Shown in pieces: positions 30,270 through 41,169 of a DNA stretch of 64,000 bases. The position numbers and the translations under genes are program-made. Positions within the stretch are counted from its first letter, which is position 1. Each line of letters starts with the position of its first letter. Below the pieces are notes generated by a model. It was not told the DNA's origin, made no database searches, and was given only the letters and a program-made list of their open reading frames with translations. Location: assembly GCA_022606425.2 (NCBI GenBank), contig JAHDVF020000739.1, positions 682,001 to 746,000 on the forward strand, written 5' to 3'. Origin of the DNA: Lepidostoma basale (taxonomy: Eukaryota; Arthropoda; Insecta; Trichoptera; Lepidostomatidae).

Positions 30270-30840
30270 TCATTGTTAATTTCATCTGTAACTTTATTCC
30301 ATGGTAATATCAAAGGGAAATGTCTTTATTGATTAAAATAAACCTTTTTATAGCGAGCGCCATCTCGTAAACTATTTACGACACCACAATGGCGGAGAGA
30401 TTATTTGTTTTAAATATTTAAAGTTCTTGTTTCCGTTTTTATTCCGTGTTTCTGTTATTGTTCAGTCTTCTCACCGCAGACGGCGGACACAATTCACCGC
30501 ATTGACGGTTATGAGTTAAAACTTCGTAACAATTATATTAATAAAATATATCAAATACATTTTAGATAACTCATAAAACAATCTTATTGTTTCATAAATT
30601 TATTCCAGATTCATTAACACAGTTACATTTTGATTTATGCTGCTATAAACTACTCGGTTTTTTCGATTTATAATTGGTTTAGCAATTAGATGTTACCGTA
30701 AAGTAGCTGTCAAAATTACAGTTTTCTTTCTTACCGACGCACTAACCTCAAAATCAAAAATTATACGGCATCAATGATTCAATACGAGTTAGACAGAACA
30801 ACGGTGTTAAATCTATATCTTTTTGAAAGTTTATAATAAC
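30270..30840. other. No gene seen
   Basis: AT-rich, with a slightly GC-richer patch near 30350-30510. No ORF, splice-supported exon or repeat recognised. Confidence 0.45.
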
Positions 30841-30844
30841 ACAT

Positions 30845-31060
30845 GTTCAGTTTTCTAGAATTTTTATTATATTTTCAGAAAGTACCTAACAATTTTGCTT
30901 TACGCTTCATAACATTTGAGACACAGTAACTGATGAAGCAAAAACATAGTGCTTAAAACTTCATTAATATTAATTATTTAATACAGAATTCTATATTATG
31001 ATTCAAGAAATAATCAATACATGCTCAATGAGCATGTATTGATTATTTATAGTAACCTTC
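30845..31060 (-). repeat. Foldback family F copy ending in a perfect palindrome
   Basis: Contains TTTTCTAGAATTTTTATTAT and TTAATACAGAATTCTATATT. 31010-31046 is a perfect inverted repeat, ATAATCAATACATGCTCA, one spacer base, then its reverse complement. Confidence 0.65.
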
Positions 31061-31264
31061 TTTTTAGCTTCCACAAACGCCGCGCTGTCTTTCTATAAAG
31101 ATACAATTTCTTGAAGGAAACTACTATCGAGTTTCAGTCGTGAAAATAAATCTTTACTCTTGACAGGAACAAAATCACTCAAATATTTCCAATAAACAAG
31201 ATATAGCAAATACTTGTAGTACCTATAAATAAAACTAATAAGTTCTAAATTAAATACTAGATTA

Positions 31265-32255
31265 AACACTACTTACGTACCATATAGAGAGCCAGACATC
31301 TGTTCCTTCGATGGAATATATCTCTTTCCCGAATCACCAAAACTTTCTTTTTGTAAGTTTTCTACAATGTTTCCTTCGGTCTGCTCATCAAAGTTGTTAT
31401 CAAAAATTAAAAGGATAGCTATTTCCTCTGACAAGTACCACAAATGTTGACTGAACTTGTTTAAAGCCACTTTGGAAATTGTCAACTTCTTCGTAATCTT
31501 ATAAGGTCCTTAAAAAATTGATTTGGAGCTTTTATCGCCAAACTACATTTAAGCCAGGGCTTCACATAAACTGCCACAATAAATAAACAAACATCTCGTA
31601 AAGCTTATTTGTCCTTAGCGCACATTTTAAACTGGGACTGCAGTAAACGTATTTTTAAGGAGTAAATAGCTCTTGCCATCCATCGTGCTTGATGCGTTGG
31701 GCCAGAAGGTATGATTTTTATTTTATTTTCATTGCCTTCACCTAGAAAAACAATAGCAAGCTCAATGAGTTCGCTATAATCATCTCGTACAATCGATTTT
31801 GTGATTCAAACGCACTTTTGAGCATCAGTTCGTATATATGATGACGGCAAGCGAAGAGTAACAAATCTCTTTCTAGTTTTTGCACACAAGCTCCATTTAA
31901 GCATTCTGTATAAGATGTTGTCGTATCACAGCACATTCAAGAGTATCGGCATGTGCGATAACGAATAAATTATCTAATTCAAGTTGAAAGTTCTCTTCGC
32001 GGCGCCCATGTAAGTCCTGAATCTTCTTGCTATTTTTTGCAGTTCTCGTCAGACCTGATAAAGATCCACTAACTTCTTAACATAATTAGGAACAGCTCTG
32101 GTAGGTATTCTAGCCTTTTTTCATAATATATTGCACTCCAGAATGACAAGATTTGCGCTTTCATTAACAGTCAAATTAACTTCACGTATGTTGAAGAATA
32201 GAACTGCGAGAACTTGACGATTAGATGGTAGTTTACACCTGTTATTTGGTGATTT
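31265..32255 (-). pseudogene. Decayed multi-copy arthropod protein, transposon-type
   Basis: Minus-strand frames give, in order: CKLPSNRQVLAVLFFNIREV, NLTVNESANLVILECNIL, KKARIPTRAVPNYVKKLVDL, CLNGACVQKLERDLLLFACR, HHIYELMLKSAFES, GPTHQARWMARAIYSLKIRL, IVAVYVKPWLK and VALNKFSQHLWYLSEEIAIL. These blocks recall a large uncharacterised protein repeated in many arthropod genomes. At least four frameshifts and several stops disable it. Superfamily not assigned. Confidence 0.6.
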
Positions 32256-32674
32256 ACTTCACCAACCAAGAAAATACTTTTTTAATTGCTTCTTAGTTCC
32301 ACTGACATCTTCGAAATATAAAACAATCCATGCTATTACCCGACAAGCCGAGACTAAATGATAATCACAACGACAACGCGCCGCTCCTGTGACGCAATTT
32401 GTATGGGACAACTTTGCGCGTAAGTCGGCACGGGTTACACTGTTCCGAATAAGGAAAAAAATTGTTTTCGAATGTTTTAGGCCCAAATGAATAAAACAAG
32501 AGCATATGCATTGTAAAATTAAAACTTTGAAAAATAAGGGACACCCTAATGCTCATACTTTATCAAAAATTTAATTCGTTCATTATTTCCATATGTCCAA
32601 ACGCTCTTAGTGACCATTTAATGAATTAATCGTTCGCACCGCATTCGTTTTTCTTTCAGCGCCAACATAGATTG

Positions 32675-32945
32675 TATTACCTGCCGACCGCCAGAACCAC
32701 CATGCCTGTGGTGACGCCGGTGGAGAGAGTTGTCTTTCATATTAGTGAAAATACGCTCAGATGACAAAATTTGTCATCTGAGGGTACTTTCATAATACTC
32801 TCGACATTAGTGTGTATCTTGTCTTCCTAAAATTATTTCTCACGCATTTCGGTATTTTACCTGTTCTCAAATAGATGCCTTAAACTATTCTATAAACATA
32901 TTAATAATTTCTATTGAGATAATTTGATTTGATTTTATTGAGATG
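32675..32945 (+). pseudogene. LINE-B 3' end
   Basis: GTGACGCCGGTGGAGAGAG (the PVGRA codons), GTCTTTCATATTAGTGAAAA, TGCCTTAAACTATTC and ATAATTTGATTTGATTTTAT, ending in the TTGAT-type tail. Confidence 0.6.
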
Positions 32946-32999
32946 TTATGATTTGATTTAATGAAAATAAAAAAAGTTAACATTTATTTTGTAAAGTAT

Positions 33000-33115
33000 A
33001 TTTAGTTTTATTCCAATTATATTTTTATTTTCAACCTGTTTCAGCAGCTCGCTGGCATCTTCTGGTTTTATTATTATTTTTCTTTATCTACAATGAACTT
33101 CTTTCAAGAAATTTG
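33000..33115. repeat. Penelope-like foldback E fragment
   Basis: ATATTTAGTTTTATTCCAAT then CTGTTTCAGCAGCTCGCTGG-CATCTTCTGG; the minus strand keeps CAGAAGATGCCAGCGAGCTG-CTGAAAC. Confidence 0.5.
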
Positions 33116-33339
33116 AATTTTAACCTTCAAATGCTAGTGCGCCGCGTGAAATAAACGAAGCCCACTGCCCAAGCATTTTTTGTGTCATTATATCTCTAAA
33201 ATTAGTCATCCTATTTAGGTAAAATAAAAACCATTATCATAATAAAAGATTGTTTATAATTTACAAAAAGCTTTATTTATAATTTTTCACATTTTATGTA
33301 ATTACACATTAAATCATCTTGTAAACAGTCACGAGACTA

Positions 33340-33595
33340 GGATCTTTCACGAATATTTTTTTGTCGCTTAAATTAGATCGTTCACCACAGGTGAAAATTT
33401 TTGTATTTTTTAGCAATCCTGTGCACCCTGTGGGATAAACAAGTGACGTAAACCATTTCAGTATAAAACACCTTCAGTCTTCGGTTTTCAACATATAGGC
33501 TGCACTGTCTCATATCAGGGTGCATATATTCTCCGCCACGTCCAGTTTTCCTTGCCACCACAGTAACAAGTTCGAAAAGTTGACTCATACAATAT
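33340..33595 (-). pseudogene. hAT-like transposase fragment
   Basis: Minus strand: ARKTGRGGEYMHPDMRQC, SLYVENRRLKVFYTEMVYVT, CLSHRVHRIAKKYKNF then F-R-I/L remnants (FKRQKNIRERS). The LKVFYP.MVHVTCLAHGLHRIAE block is typical of hAT-family transposases. It is a small inactive piece. Confidence 0.5.
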
Positions 33596-33935
33596 GGACA
33601 AAATATGCTATTTAATTGCTATCACCCCAAGAACCCTGAAACATGATTTTATATTCCCTAATAAATAGGGCTAAAGGGGGTATATACAATAGGTCTCAAA
33701 ACAACATATAACGGCGTCTATTTGAAAGCGAAGCCCGGGAAAAAAATATGCTTTTTATGTCAAATCCGAGCCCTAGAAATAACCCACCTCACATTTAGTA
33801 TCTATGCAGGTATGTATTTACCTAATACGTTTTTATAATAAACATAAATTCCTTAATAATATGCATATTTCATAAATGTCCCTATTTACAACATTGATTT
33901 TTTTGTGTATTAATTTACAACAACAACAACAAACC

Positions 33936-34280
33936 ATCACGCCGTTTCCCCGCAGGGGTAGGCAGAGAGAATGGACCGCCACACTACTCTATCCTGGCAA
34001 ACCTCTCTAGCTTCCTCCACATTCATACAACGAGTAATACACGCACGTCGATTCCTCCGACTTCTAACATGACCAACCTTTAAAATTTGATTAATTTGGT
34101 CATGCCATGTTTTCCTCGGTCTGCCTCGACTTCGTACCCCATTTACATCATTAACGTATACTTTCTTAACCATTCTTTCTCCATCCATGCGTTCCATATG
34201 TCCGAACCAACGCAGCGATCCTTTCATAATTTTGTTCATTATACCTTCTTCCGCTCTACATTCCTTTCTTATGTCAGCAT
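33936..34280 (-). pseudogene. LINE-A 3' end, well preserved
   Basis: A 110-codon continuous frame: ADIRKECRAEEGIMNKIMKG, SLRWFGHMERMDGERMVKKV, YVNDVNGVRSRGRPRKTWHD, QINQILKVGHVRSRRNRRAC, ITRCMNVEEAREVCQDRVVW, RSILSAYPCGETA-stop. It is the best reference for the LINE-A C-terminus here. The upstream end is a sharp 5' truncation. Confidence 0.85.
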
Positions 34281-34904
34281 TTGAGATATAATGTATTAAT
34301 TTAATGTAAAAATTTTGGATTTGCATTTCGTTCCGTTTTAATTAATAAATGGACTTAATATACATTTTATTTTAAAGATTTATTTATACATTAAGCCATA
34401 TTAAAGTGAGTAGCTCTGTGTCAGCTTCATAAACAAATTTAAAGTTATAGATACGTTTGTAAAAAAAAAACAATATTAGGAAAGCAGGAGGTCTATATAA
34501 AACAGAAAAAAATCTGCAAGGGGTCTACGGGACAATAAAAATTGGAAACTTATGGTTCTTTAGGGTAACAAACAGTGATTGAAAAACATACATAAAATAC
34601 ATAGAAACATTAAAATAAATGTGATAAACTAGAAACCTAAACATAAATTAAAAAATATATTTTTTTATTTACATAAATGTTACAGAGAATTATATGATTA
34701 CAATAAGTAAAAAAAAATGTAGAACATTGCCAACACATATAGTGTACTCCGACAGGCGCCTGGACCAATACACCAGAGCACCTGATGAAGTACAATGGAC
34801 GTGTGTCAATTCTGAGATGTTGATGCGAAGACAGTCTCCATCTTGAAATTAGGCCACGGGGCGTTGCATTGAAGGCACGGAAAACATGCTCTTTCAAAGT
34901 TTTG

Positions 34905-35035
34905 TTATCAGCTGTCTCTCGTCCACTGCTGAATAGGCCTCTCCACCGCCACTCTCATCCATCCAGGTCCAGCAATCCTTATAACATCGTCGGTCCAGCG
35001 GGCAGGGGGACGTCCAACTCTACATTTACAATTAT
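34905..35035 (-). pseudogene. LINE-D extreme tail
   Basis: Minus strand: VELDVPLPAGPTML... with frame change to RWTDDVIRIAGPGWMRVAVE and RPIQQWTRDS, the LINE-D end. Confidence 0.6.
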
Positions 35036-35139
35036 ATGATACAATCCAGTTGTATATTTTACAGATATCAGAATCTTATGCGAATATTAACATATAATAT
35101 AAGCGATTTAAAACAGTAATCTAAGTAACATTGAAATAT

Positions 35140-35290
35140 AATTATTTCTTGAACAATGATATAAAACTCTATATTACATAATTTATACGAATGAAAACAT
35201 ATGTTTTCTAGAAGTTTTATTATATTTTATGTGAATGATATGTTTCGCCTATCAAAGGCATTATTAAAACCCTTATGATCTTAGGAATTT
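35140..35290 (-). repeat. Foldback family F copy
   Basis: TTATTTCTTGAACAATGATA, TTTTCTAGAAGTTTTATTAT and GAATGATATGTTTCGCCTAT-CAAAGGCATTAT. Confidence 0.65.
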
Positions 35291-35389
35291 CCCTGTTTCA
35301 AGATCTCCTATTTTTCGTTTAAAAAAACATATTTATAGAAATCTCAAGAGATACATTTATTTTTAAAAAGGTATTATCTTACATAATAA

Positions 35390-35600
35390 ATAAATAAAAC
35401 GATGTTTTTGTAACTACTTCCACTTTTGTTTTTAATTCGACAGTGACCAGTTTCACCAGGCTCACTGGCATCGACAGACAAGTGACACTATTGCAAACTG
35501 GGTCCTTTGTATACATACAGATCAGGGGTGGAGAACATGTTTCTGTACAAAAATAATCTTAACATAATTACATAAAATTTACATAATTGTATAAGCTAAT
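35390..35600 (-). repeat. Foldback E' (single arm)
   Basis: Near copy of 19055-19260: AATAAAACGATGTTTTTGTA, CCAGTTTCACCAGGCTCACT, GGCATCGACAGACAAGTGAC and ATACATACAGATCAGGGGTG. Confidence 0.6.
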
Positions 35601-35604
35601 TGAT

Positions 35605-35745
35605 ACGAATAGGCATTATCCTCAGCAAAACAAAACATATCATTTCCATAAAATATAATAAAACTTCTAAAAAATTGACGTTTGCATAAATATTAATTAC
35701 AGTTAAATTTTATTAATCAAGAAACAATGAGTAATATTTATATTA
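35605..35745 (+). repeat. Foldback family F copy
   Basis: AAACATATCATTTCCATAAA, ATAATAAAACTTCTAAAAAA and CAAGAAACAATGAGTAATAT. Confidence 0.55.
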
Positions 35746-36023
35746 TGTATAAAAGAATTTCCATTCTTTTTGATAAATCATTAAAATGATTTTTCCGGTT
35801 TTATTTTATATAAAAATTAATAAATGCATAAAGTTTGAAAAAACACTGTTTCATTCATAATGTATAATAAATAAAAACACGAATTTAATTAGGTATATCC
35901 TAAATCATCGCCTGTAGACTTTTTTATTATTATTTGTAATGATAAATTCTATTGTTTAAAAATTACAAAAGGTTGAGAACAGTTTGGTTGTACTAAAACC
36001 AAAATTATTTGTTACAAATTATT

Positions 36024-36090
36024 AACCTGATGTTATACCTGATGTTATACCTGATGATGCTAACATTGGTTAGCGAAACAGGTATAGCTA
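36024..36090 (+). repeat. Stem-internal-loop motif with CTGATGA/GAAAC core
   Basis: After two ACCTGATGTTAT units, 36051-36084 reads CTGATGA-T-GCTAAC-ATTG-GTTAGC-GAAAC-AG-GTA. TATACCTG and CAGGTATA also pair perfectly across it. It is the only copy with an unaltered CTGATGA. Confidence 0.55.
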
Positions 36091-36320
36091 CAATTTAATA
36101 GAAATTCTATTAATTGTGATATTATATAATATAACAGTGTTTTAATTAAACAGTTAATAATGTTGAAATATCAAAGTGTTTCCGCCAAAACAATGTATTA
36201 TCTAATTTTTTTTTAGTAACGCATTAATAGAGATACAAAAGTTATATTAGCTGTTGAAAGAGTGAAGGTTTCTTGAAGTTGAAGGTCTCACGATGATAAG
36301 GTCTGCCTCACCGCGCGCTA

Positions 36321-36525
36321 CTACAGGTACCTGTCTCCATATAACGAAGACAGCGGTCTCTGAGTAACGCTCGGCGAAACAGACACGACCAGGTGAGGAC
36401 GTAGACCACGACCAGTCCACGACGCAGACAAGGACAGGTCGAGAAACGGCACAAAGGCGCCAAGTTCAACGCCGTGAGTCACCAAAGGTCGCACCGCCAA
36501 TGTCGCAGAGTACACGAACCCTGAA
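36321..36525 (-). CDS. Possible orphan exon, function unknown
   Basis: This GC-rich 200-bp island on the minus strand follows a good acceptor (TTGTTTTCAG at 36526). One frame reads FVYSATLAVRPLVTHGVELG then AFVPFLDLSLSASWTGRG, ending GDRYL-stop at 36321. Other frames are also fairly open, so the coding frame is uncertain. It could be a last exon of an unseen gene or a TE remnant. Confidence 0.2.
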
Positions 36526-36699
36526 AACAATGATAATTTTAATAAAATATGTAAAAATAAAGCGCTGTTTATCCACAAAATAAAGCAAACACAAAGATGT
36601 CTGACGTAAACGAGACTAAAATAAACAACAGATTGCAACTTTTGATTTTGAACACTTTTCAAGCGAACCAACTGAATTTGAATAACTTTTTGAAAACAT

Positions 36700-37260
36700 T
36701 AAGATCATTAAGATGATTTGAACACATGGAAAGAATGACAGAAGAAAGAATGGTATATGTTAGTCAGAAAGTTTCAATCCTGGGATTGGTTTGCAGCAAT
36801 TTCTTCCATTCTTCTCTTCCATTCTTCCCTGTCTTGTGCGGCTCTTTTGAAATCCGCATATGATGAGTAGCGCACGTCCACCAACAGGTCCTCCAGGTAC
36901 TCTTGGCGTGGGCGCTCCCTAGAGTTTGTCCCCTTGGTCATACCCTCCTTCTTGTCGTATTACATGACCGATACATCTTGTACGCCTTTCGGACAAGGTC
37001 CTGAGCAGGTGCCTTCCTCCTTCGATTCTTTGGAGAACCTCCTCATTTTTAATGTGGTCTCCCAGAAAATTCCTAATAGTCTTCTATAGGACCACATCTC
37101 AAAATCCTCTAGTCTCCGTTTATCTCTTTCGGATAGGCACCATGTCTCGCAGCCGTACATCAAGATACTCCATACATAGGTCTTGATGAGGAGTATTCTC
37201 AGTTTTAGGTCTAGACCGAGGAAAACGTGGCACTATGTGGAATATTGAATGTCGGCGAAG
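36700..37260 (+). pseudogene. LINE-A copy split by LINE-G
   Basis: 36700-36765 reads SLR*FEHMERMTEERMVYV and the copy resumes at about 37209 with RPRKTWH then a jump to NVGEV-like sequence. The intervening LINE-G is on the minus strand. Confidence 0.6.
36770..37205 (-). pseudogene. LINE-G RT C-terminal tail
   Basis: Minus strand: LIKTYVWSILMYGCETWCLS, ERDKRRLEDFEMWSYRRLLG, IFWETTLKNEEVLQRI, then after frameshift RRTRCIGHVI, GYDQGDKL and CGFQKSRTRQGRMEEK with an IAANQSQDXKLSD end in another frame. It is the longest LINE-G copy here. Confidence 0.75.
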
Positions 37261-37590
37261 TATGGAACTGGCAATAGAAGGATGAAAGTAGAATAAATGC
37301 AGTAGAAATGAGATCTCTTAGACGAATGTATGCATACTCTGTGTGTGATAGAGTGTCGAATGAAAATATAAGAAGTGAATGCGGTGCGAATGATGGTATT
37401 ATGAACAAAATAATGAAGATGGTTTGGACACATGCAAATATTGACTGAATAAAGAATATAACCAGAAAAAGAGCAAGACCTAGGAAAACGTGGCATGATC
37501 AAATAAATCAAATATTGATTTATTTGATCGTGGGGGGCTGATAAATATTACCCTATTACTACCCCTTCAGGGTAACGGTGTGATGGTTAG
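37261..37590 (+). pseudogene. LINE-A copy ('SECGAN' subfamily)
   Basis: YGTGNRRMKVE-type start, INAVEMRSLRRMYAYSVCDR, VSNENIRSECGANDGIM and RPRKTWHDQINQ, with a deletion, ending PLQGNGVMVSC-type terminus TGTGATGGTTAGTTGTTGTTG. Confidence 0.65.
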
Positions 37591-38034
37591 TTGTTGTTGT
37601 TGTATCACTGAAGGTATACGTTTTTATCTGTAGGTATAGAAAGCATATGTTTCGGGAGTTTCCGTTGTCTGATCGATGAAATTTATAAAAAAAATATTTA
37701 ACGGTTTGGTGGGAATTTTCAACATGGCAACAGTTATTAATTTTATTTACGTCTGGCTACATTCCACAAGACGGCTGGTTGGTGAGAAATTTGAATGATT
37801 CTATTAGCTTTTGATACATCTGTGTTAGGATCGGAATAACAAAGCAGCAGTGAACCAGACGAGGAGCTATTTATATGAAAGGGGAGCCTAGATTTTATTG
37901 GCCTTTTGTTGTGCTCCGGACACTCCTCGCAGGCGAGGACTGGTCAAAATGTTCACCGGAGAAATGTGTCATGAATTTATAAAATACATCGTTTTGAAGA
38001 AACAATAAAAAAACAACTTACAGAAATATAAATC

Positions 38035-38590
38035 AAATCAAATCAGTTTATTTCATCAATAGACATTACAAATTTATTTTTAAGGCATCTATAGAGAACA
38101 GGTAAAATAATATATTGTGTCTAGTATACTACCTATATAGTTAGTACTTATGGTCTTGAAACTATTACATTGTCCAAATAAAGTGCCGATAAACTACGAG
38201 TGACCCAAAGAGCCATGTTAGGAATAAGCCTAAGAGACAGAGTCAGAAACGATACGGTGAGAGAAAAAACAAAGGTCACTGACATCATCCACCGGGTGGC
38301 GACTCTAAAATAGCAATGGGCAGGTCACGTAGCCAGAAGCTTAGATGAAAACTGGACAAGAAGATTGCTGACTTGGAGACCGTGGCGACCGCAACTACAG
38401 TGGGAGGATGATCTGAACAGACACGTCGGAATAACCTGGACACAATATGCACAGGACAGAGTGACATGGAAGCGAATGGAGGAGGCCTTTGTCCAGGAGT
38501 GGACGGGAATAGGCTGAGGAAGAAGAAGAGTATACTACCAGAAACGCATGAGAGATGGTTCGACATTAGGAAGACAAGATACTCTCCAGC
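38035..38590 (-). pseudogene. LINE-B 3' end split by LINE-D
   Basis: 38035-38132 (ATCAAATCAGTTTATTTCAT, AAGGCATCTATAGAGAACAG) and 38529-38590 (CAGAAACGCATGAGAGATGG, AGACAAGATACTCTCC) are adjacent parts of a LINE-B 3' UTR. LINE-D lies between them with a 10-bp duplication. Confidence 0.75.
38133..38528 (+). mobile_element. LINE-D 3' end inserted in LINE-B
   Basis: LSLRDRVRNDTVREKTKVTD, IIHRVATLK*QWAGHVARSL, TRRLLTWRPWRPQLQWEDDL and RVTWKRMEEAFVQEWTGIG, ending AGGAAGAAGAAG. AGTATACTAC is repeated at 38123-38132 and 38529-38538. The (GAA)n run is the 3' tail, immediately followed by the duplication. Confidence 0.85.
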
Positions 38591-38734
38591 TTCAGCTTTA
38601 GCTTCGTCCATGTGAATTTTGATATAAATAACAGATACCAGATGGATGAAATATAAATTGCATTCGTTTTTTTTATACAACAGGTGGTTTGAACCCAATT
38701 ACTTAATACAAGTTATAAAACTAACTAACTAACC

Positions 38735-38805
38735 ATCACGGCACCTCCCCGGAGAGGTTGGCAGAAATAATGGACCGCCACACTGTTCTGTCCTGACATA
38801 CATAT
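38735..38805 (-). pseudogene. LINE-A extreme 3' end
   Basis: AACTAACTAACCATCACGGC then CCGGAGAGGTTGGCAGAAAT and GGACCGCCACACTGTTCTGT, the LINE-A terminus with its TTAG-type tail. Confidence 0.6.
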
Positions 38806-38869
38806 GTCATGAGAATCAATATAATAGCTAAAAGCTAAGATGGCAGTGCATAATGGTGGTACTTGTTCC

Positions 38870-39375
38870 CACCCTTAGTATGAAAGTGAAGCATGGAACT
38901 AACAAAAGAAGGATGAAAGAAGAAAAAATGCAGTAGATATGAGATCTCTTAGACTAATGTGTGTTAAAAATGCAAGTATAAGAAGTGAATGCGGTGCGAA
39001 TGAAAATGTTATGAACAAAATAATGAAAGGGTCGTTAAGATGTTTTGGACACATGGAAAGCACGAGTAAAGACAGAATGGTGAATAGGGTATATGTAAAC
39101 GACGTGAACGGAGCTAGAAATAGAGGAACGCCGAGGAAAACGTGGCACGATCAAATCAATCAAATATGAAATGTCGGTCACGTGAGGAGTTTTAATTTGA
39201 TTTAATTTCTTAATTTTTCTTAATCAGTTTATTTTCTCAAAAGATATTACAAACATTTTTTATAGTTTAAGACATCTATTGAGAACAGGTAAAATATAAT
39301 AAATATATTCGGAGAAATCGACGTGCGTGCATGACATGGTGTATGAATGCTGAAGAAGTGAGAGAAATATATTTC
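38870..39375 (+). pseudogene. LINE-A copy split by LINE-B
   Basis: EVKHGTNKRRMKEEKMQXI-type start; MRSLRLMCVKNASIRSECGA, NENVMNKIMKGSLRCFGHME, YVNDVNGARNRGTPRKTWHD, QINQI; then 39183-39305 is a LINE-B 3' end on the minus strand (AATCAGTTTATTTTCTCAAA, GACATCTATTGAGAACAGGT); LINE-A resumes RNRRACMTWCMNAEEVREI. Confidence 0.75.
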
Positions 39376-39759
39376 TATAGTGTTAACGCTTTAAGTTTAT
39401 AAAATATTAAAAAGTATGTAAGAGCTATTGGTATTGTTCAAATATTTTGTTTTTTGTATTTTTCAAACATGGTGACAGAAAAAAATGCGTGTTCGCTTTT
39501 CTATTAACGAAATCATTGAGTACGCCTCGTGGTCCGAGGAACAGAATATCCCATTAATATTAATAGGCGGCACTTTGTCATCACATCGGCACCGTCCTCT
39601 TCCTCTGGTCCAGATCACTATCCCGCTATCCCGCATGTAACAGGGAATTACTGATGAATCAAAATTGATATCAATGTCTACCAGTCAAGCGGCGCTTAGG
39701 AGACAACGAATGCGACAAGTTTACACATCTAATTTAAAAATAGAATTTATAACTAACTA

Positions 39760-40215
39760 AATAACTAACTAACCATCACGCCGTCTCTCCGAAGGGGTAG
39801 GCAGAAATAATGGACTGACACACTTTTCTTTGCTGACATATTTTTCTTGCCTCCTCAACATTCATACATCGTTTTATGCACGCGCGTCAATTTCTCTGAC
39901 TCCTCACGTGGCCGACATTCAATATTTCATTTATTTTATCGTGCCACTTTTTCCCTGATCTTCCTCTATTTCTGGTTCCATTTACATCGTAAACATATAT
40001 TTTTTTAACCATTCTTCTTTATTCATTCTTTCCATGTGTCAAAACCATCTAAATGATCCTTTTATTATTTTGTTCATAACACCATCATTCGCACCGCATT
40101 CACTTCTTATATTTTCATTCGACACTATCATACACAGAGTATCCACACATTCGTTTCTATTATTCTATTCTACTGCATTTATTTTACTATCATCCTTCCA
40201 TACATAAGGGTCGGT
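39760..40215 (-). pseudogene. LINE-A copy
   Basis: The minus strand keeps the order seen elsewhere: INAVE, YSVYDSVSNENIRSECGANDG, WFXHMERMNKEEWLKKYMFT, RNRGRSGKKWHDKINEILNV, GHVRSQRNXRACIKRCMNVE and SAYPFGETA with AACTAACTAACTAACCATCA. Confidence 0.7.
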
Positions 40216-40244
40216 AGAATTTATAACACTAATAATGTCTGAAT

Positions 40245-40445
40245 CTCTTTTTTCCTTGCTACAGGCCTATGTGATCTGTTCTCCAAAGGTTTGCTCCTCC
40301 CGGTAGAATCCCAGCTGTCCTTTCATATTTTAGGAGATCTTCCACGAGGACTACGGTGATGTTGATTATGTAGTGCAATATAGAGTCTGGCGGTGTCCAT
40401 TATTTGGACATTATTACGATAATAGTTGAATTTATATAACGATTA
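40245..40445 (-). pseudogene. LINE-H tail
   Basis: Minus strand: W TPPDSILHYIINITVVLVEDL then LKYERTAGILPGGANLWRTD, the same subfamily as 26276-26640. Confidence 0.55.
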
Positions 40446-40447
40446 GT

Positions 40448-40611
40448 TATTTTTATTAACAGCGCGAGCCAAATCGATGTAAAGGGTATAGCTATCATAT
40501 TGATTCTCGTGACTTCTGATAGGCATCTAATCTATCGCAATTTTATTGTCACATGAATTCTTCACAAGATAAAAGACAGTGTGATAATCACACTGTCATC
40601 GCCGGAAATCG
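40448..40611 (-). mobile_element. tRNA-derived SINE, 5'-truncated
   Basis: Starts (low side) CGCGAGCCAAATCGATGTAA-AGGG, the shared 3' end, and runs to CATCGCCGGAAATCG at the B box. The A box is lost; LINE-H sequence follows directly. Confidence 0.7.
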
Positions 40612-40614
40612 TTG

Positions 40615-40835
40615 TTTATTACAGCTGGACAGACAACCCAGTAGATACTGGAATGCGCACGTGCAGAGGATGGATCCCTCCAGAATTCCACGCGTTGTGG
40701 CGCATCAGATTCCTGGTGGCTACCGTACGTCGCTACCAGGAAAACCAACAAAGAAATAGATCGGAGTCAACCTCTCAAGAGAGGCTTGCCTGGCTACAGG
40801 AACAGACCAAAGGTTTAAAAGAAGAAAAATAAGAA
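40615..40835 (+). pseudogene. LINE-H tail
   Basis: RYWNAHVQRMDPSRIPRVVA then HQIPGGYRTSLPGKPTKK and VNLSREACLATGTDQRFKRR, with one frameshift. Confidence 0.6.
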
Positions 40836-41169
40836 AAGGAATAAGCTGTTTATTACCCTAAATCATAGGTTTCCAACCATTTCTGGGCTACCGCCCCCTT
40901 TACAAGAAAAATAAACGTTCAACACCCCCCTCCCATTAAAGTTATTCCAAATATTTAGAAACACATAGTTGAATTTTAAAATATTATTAAATATTTTATG
41001 TATCTGAAAACGACATATGGTAGAATACCGAACGAAGAAAATGAAGAAATGATTAGCGTGTTTTTTTAGACTATATTTTTTTATATGTCCACGCCCTCTA
41101 TTTTTTCTGGGTCTTTCTACTGCCCCCCTGAAAGTCTCAAACGCCCACAAGGGGGCGTTATCGCCCACT

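Noticed and set aside
36051..36084. A definite active hammerhead ribozyme.
   Set aside because: TATACCTG/CAGGTATA pairing competes with the hammerhead fold, there is an extra base before stem II, and no stem I was found.
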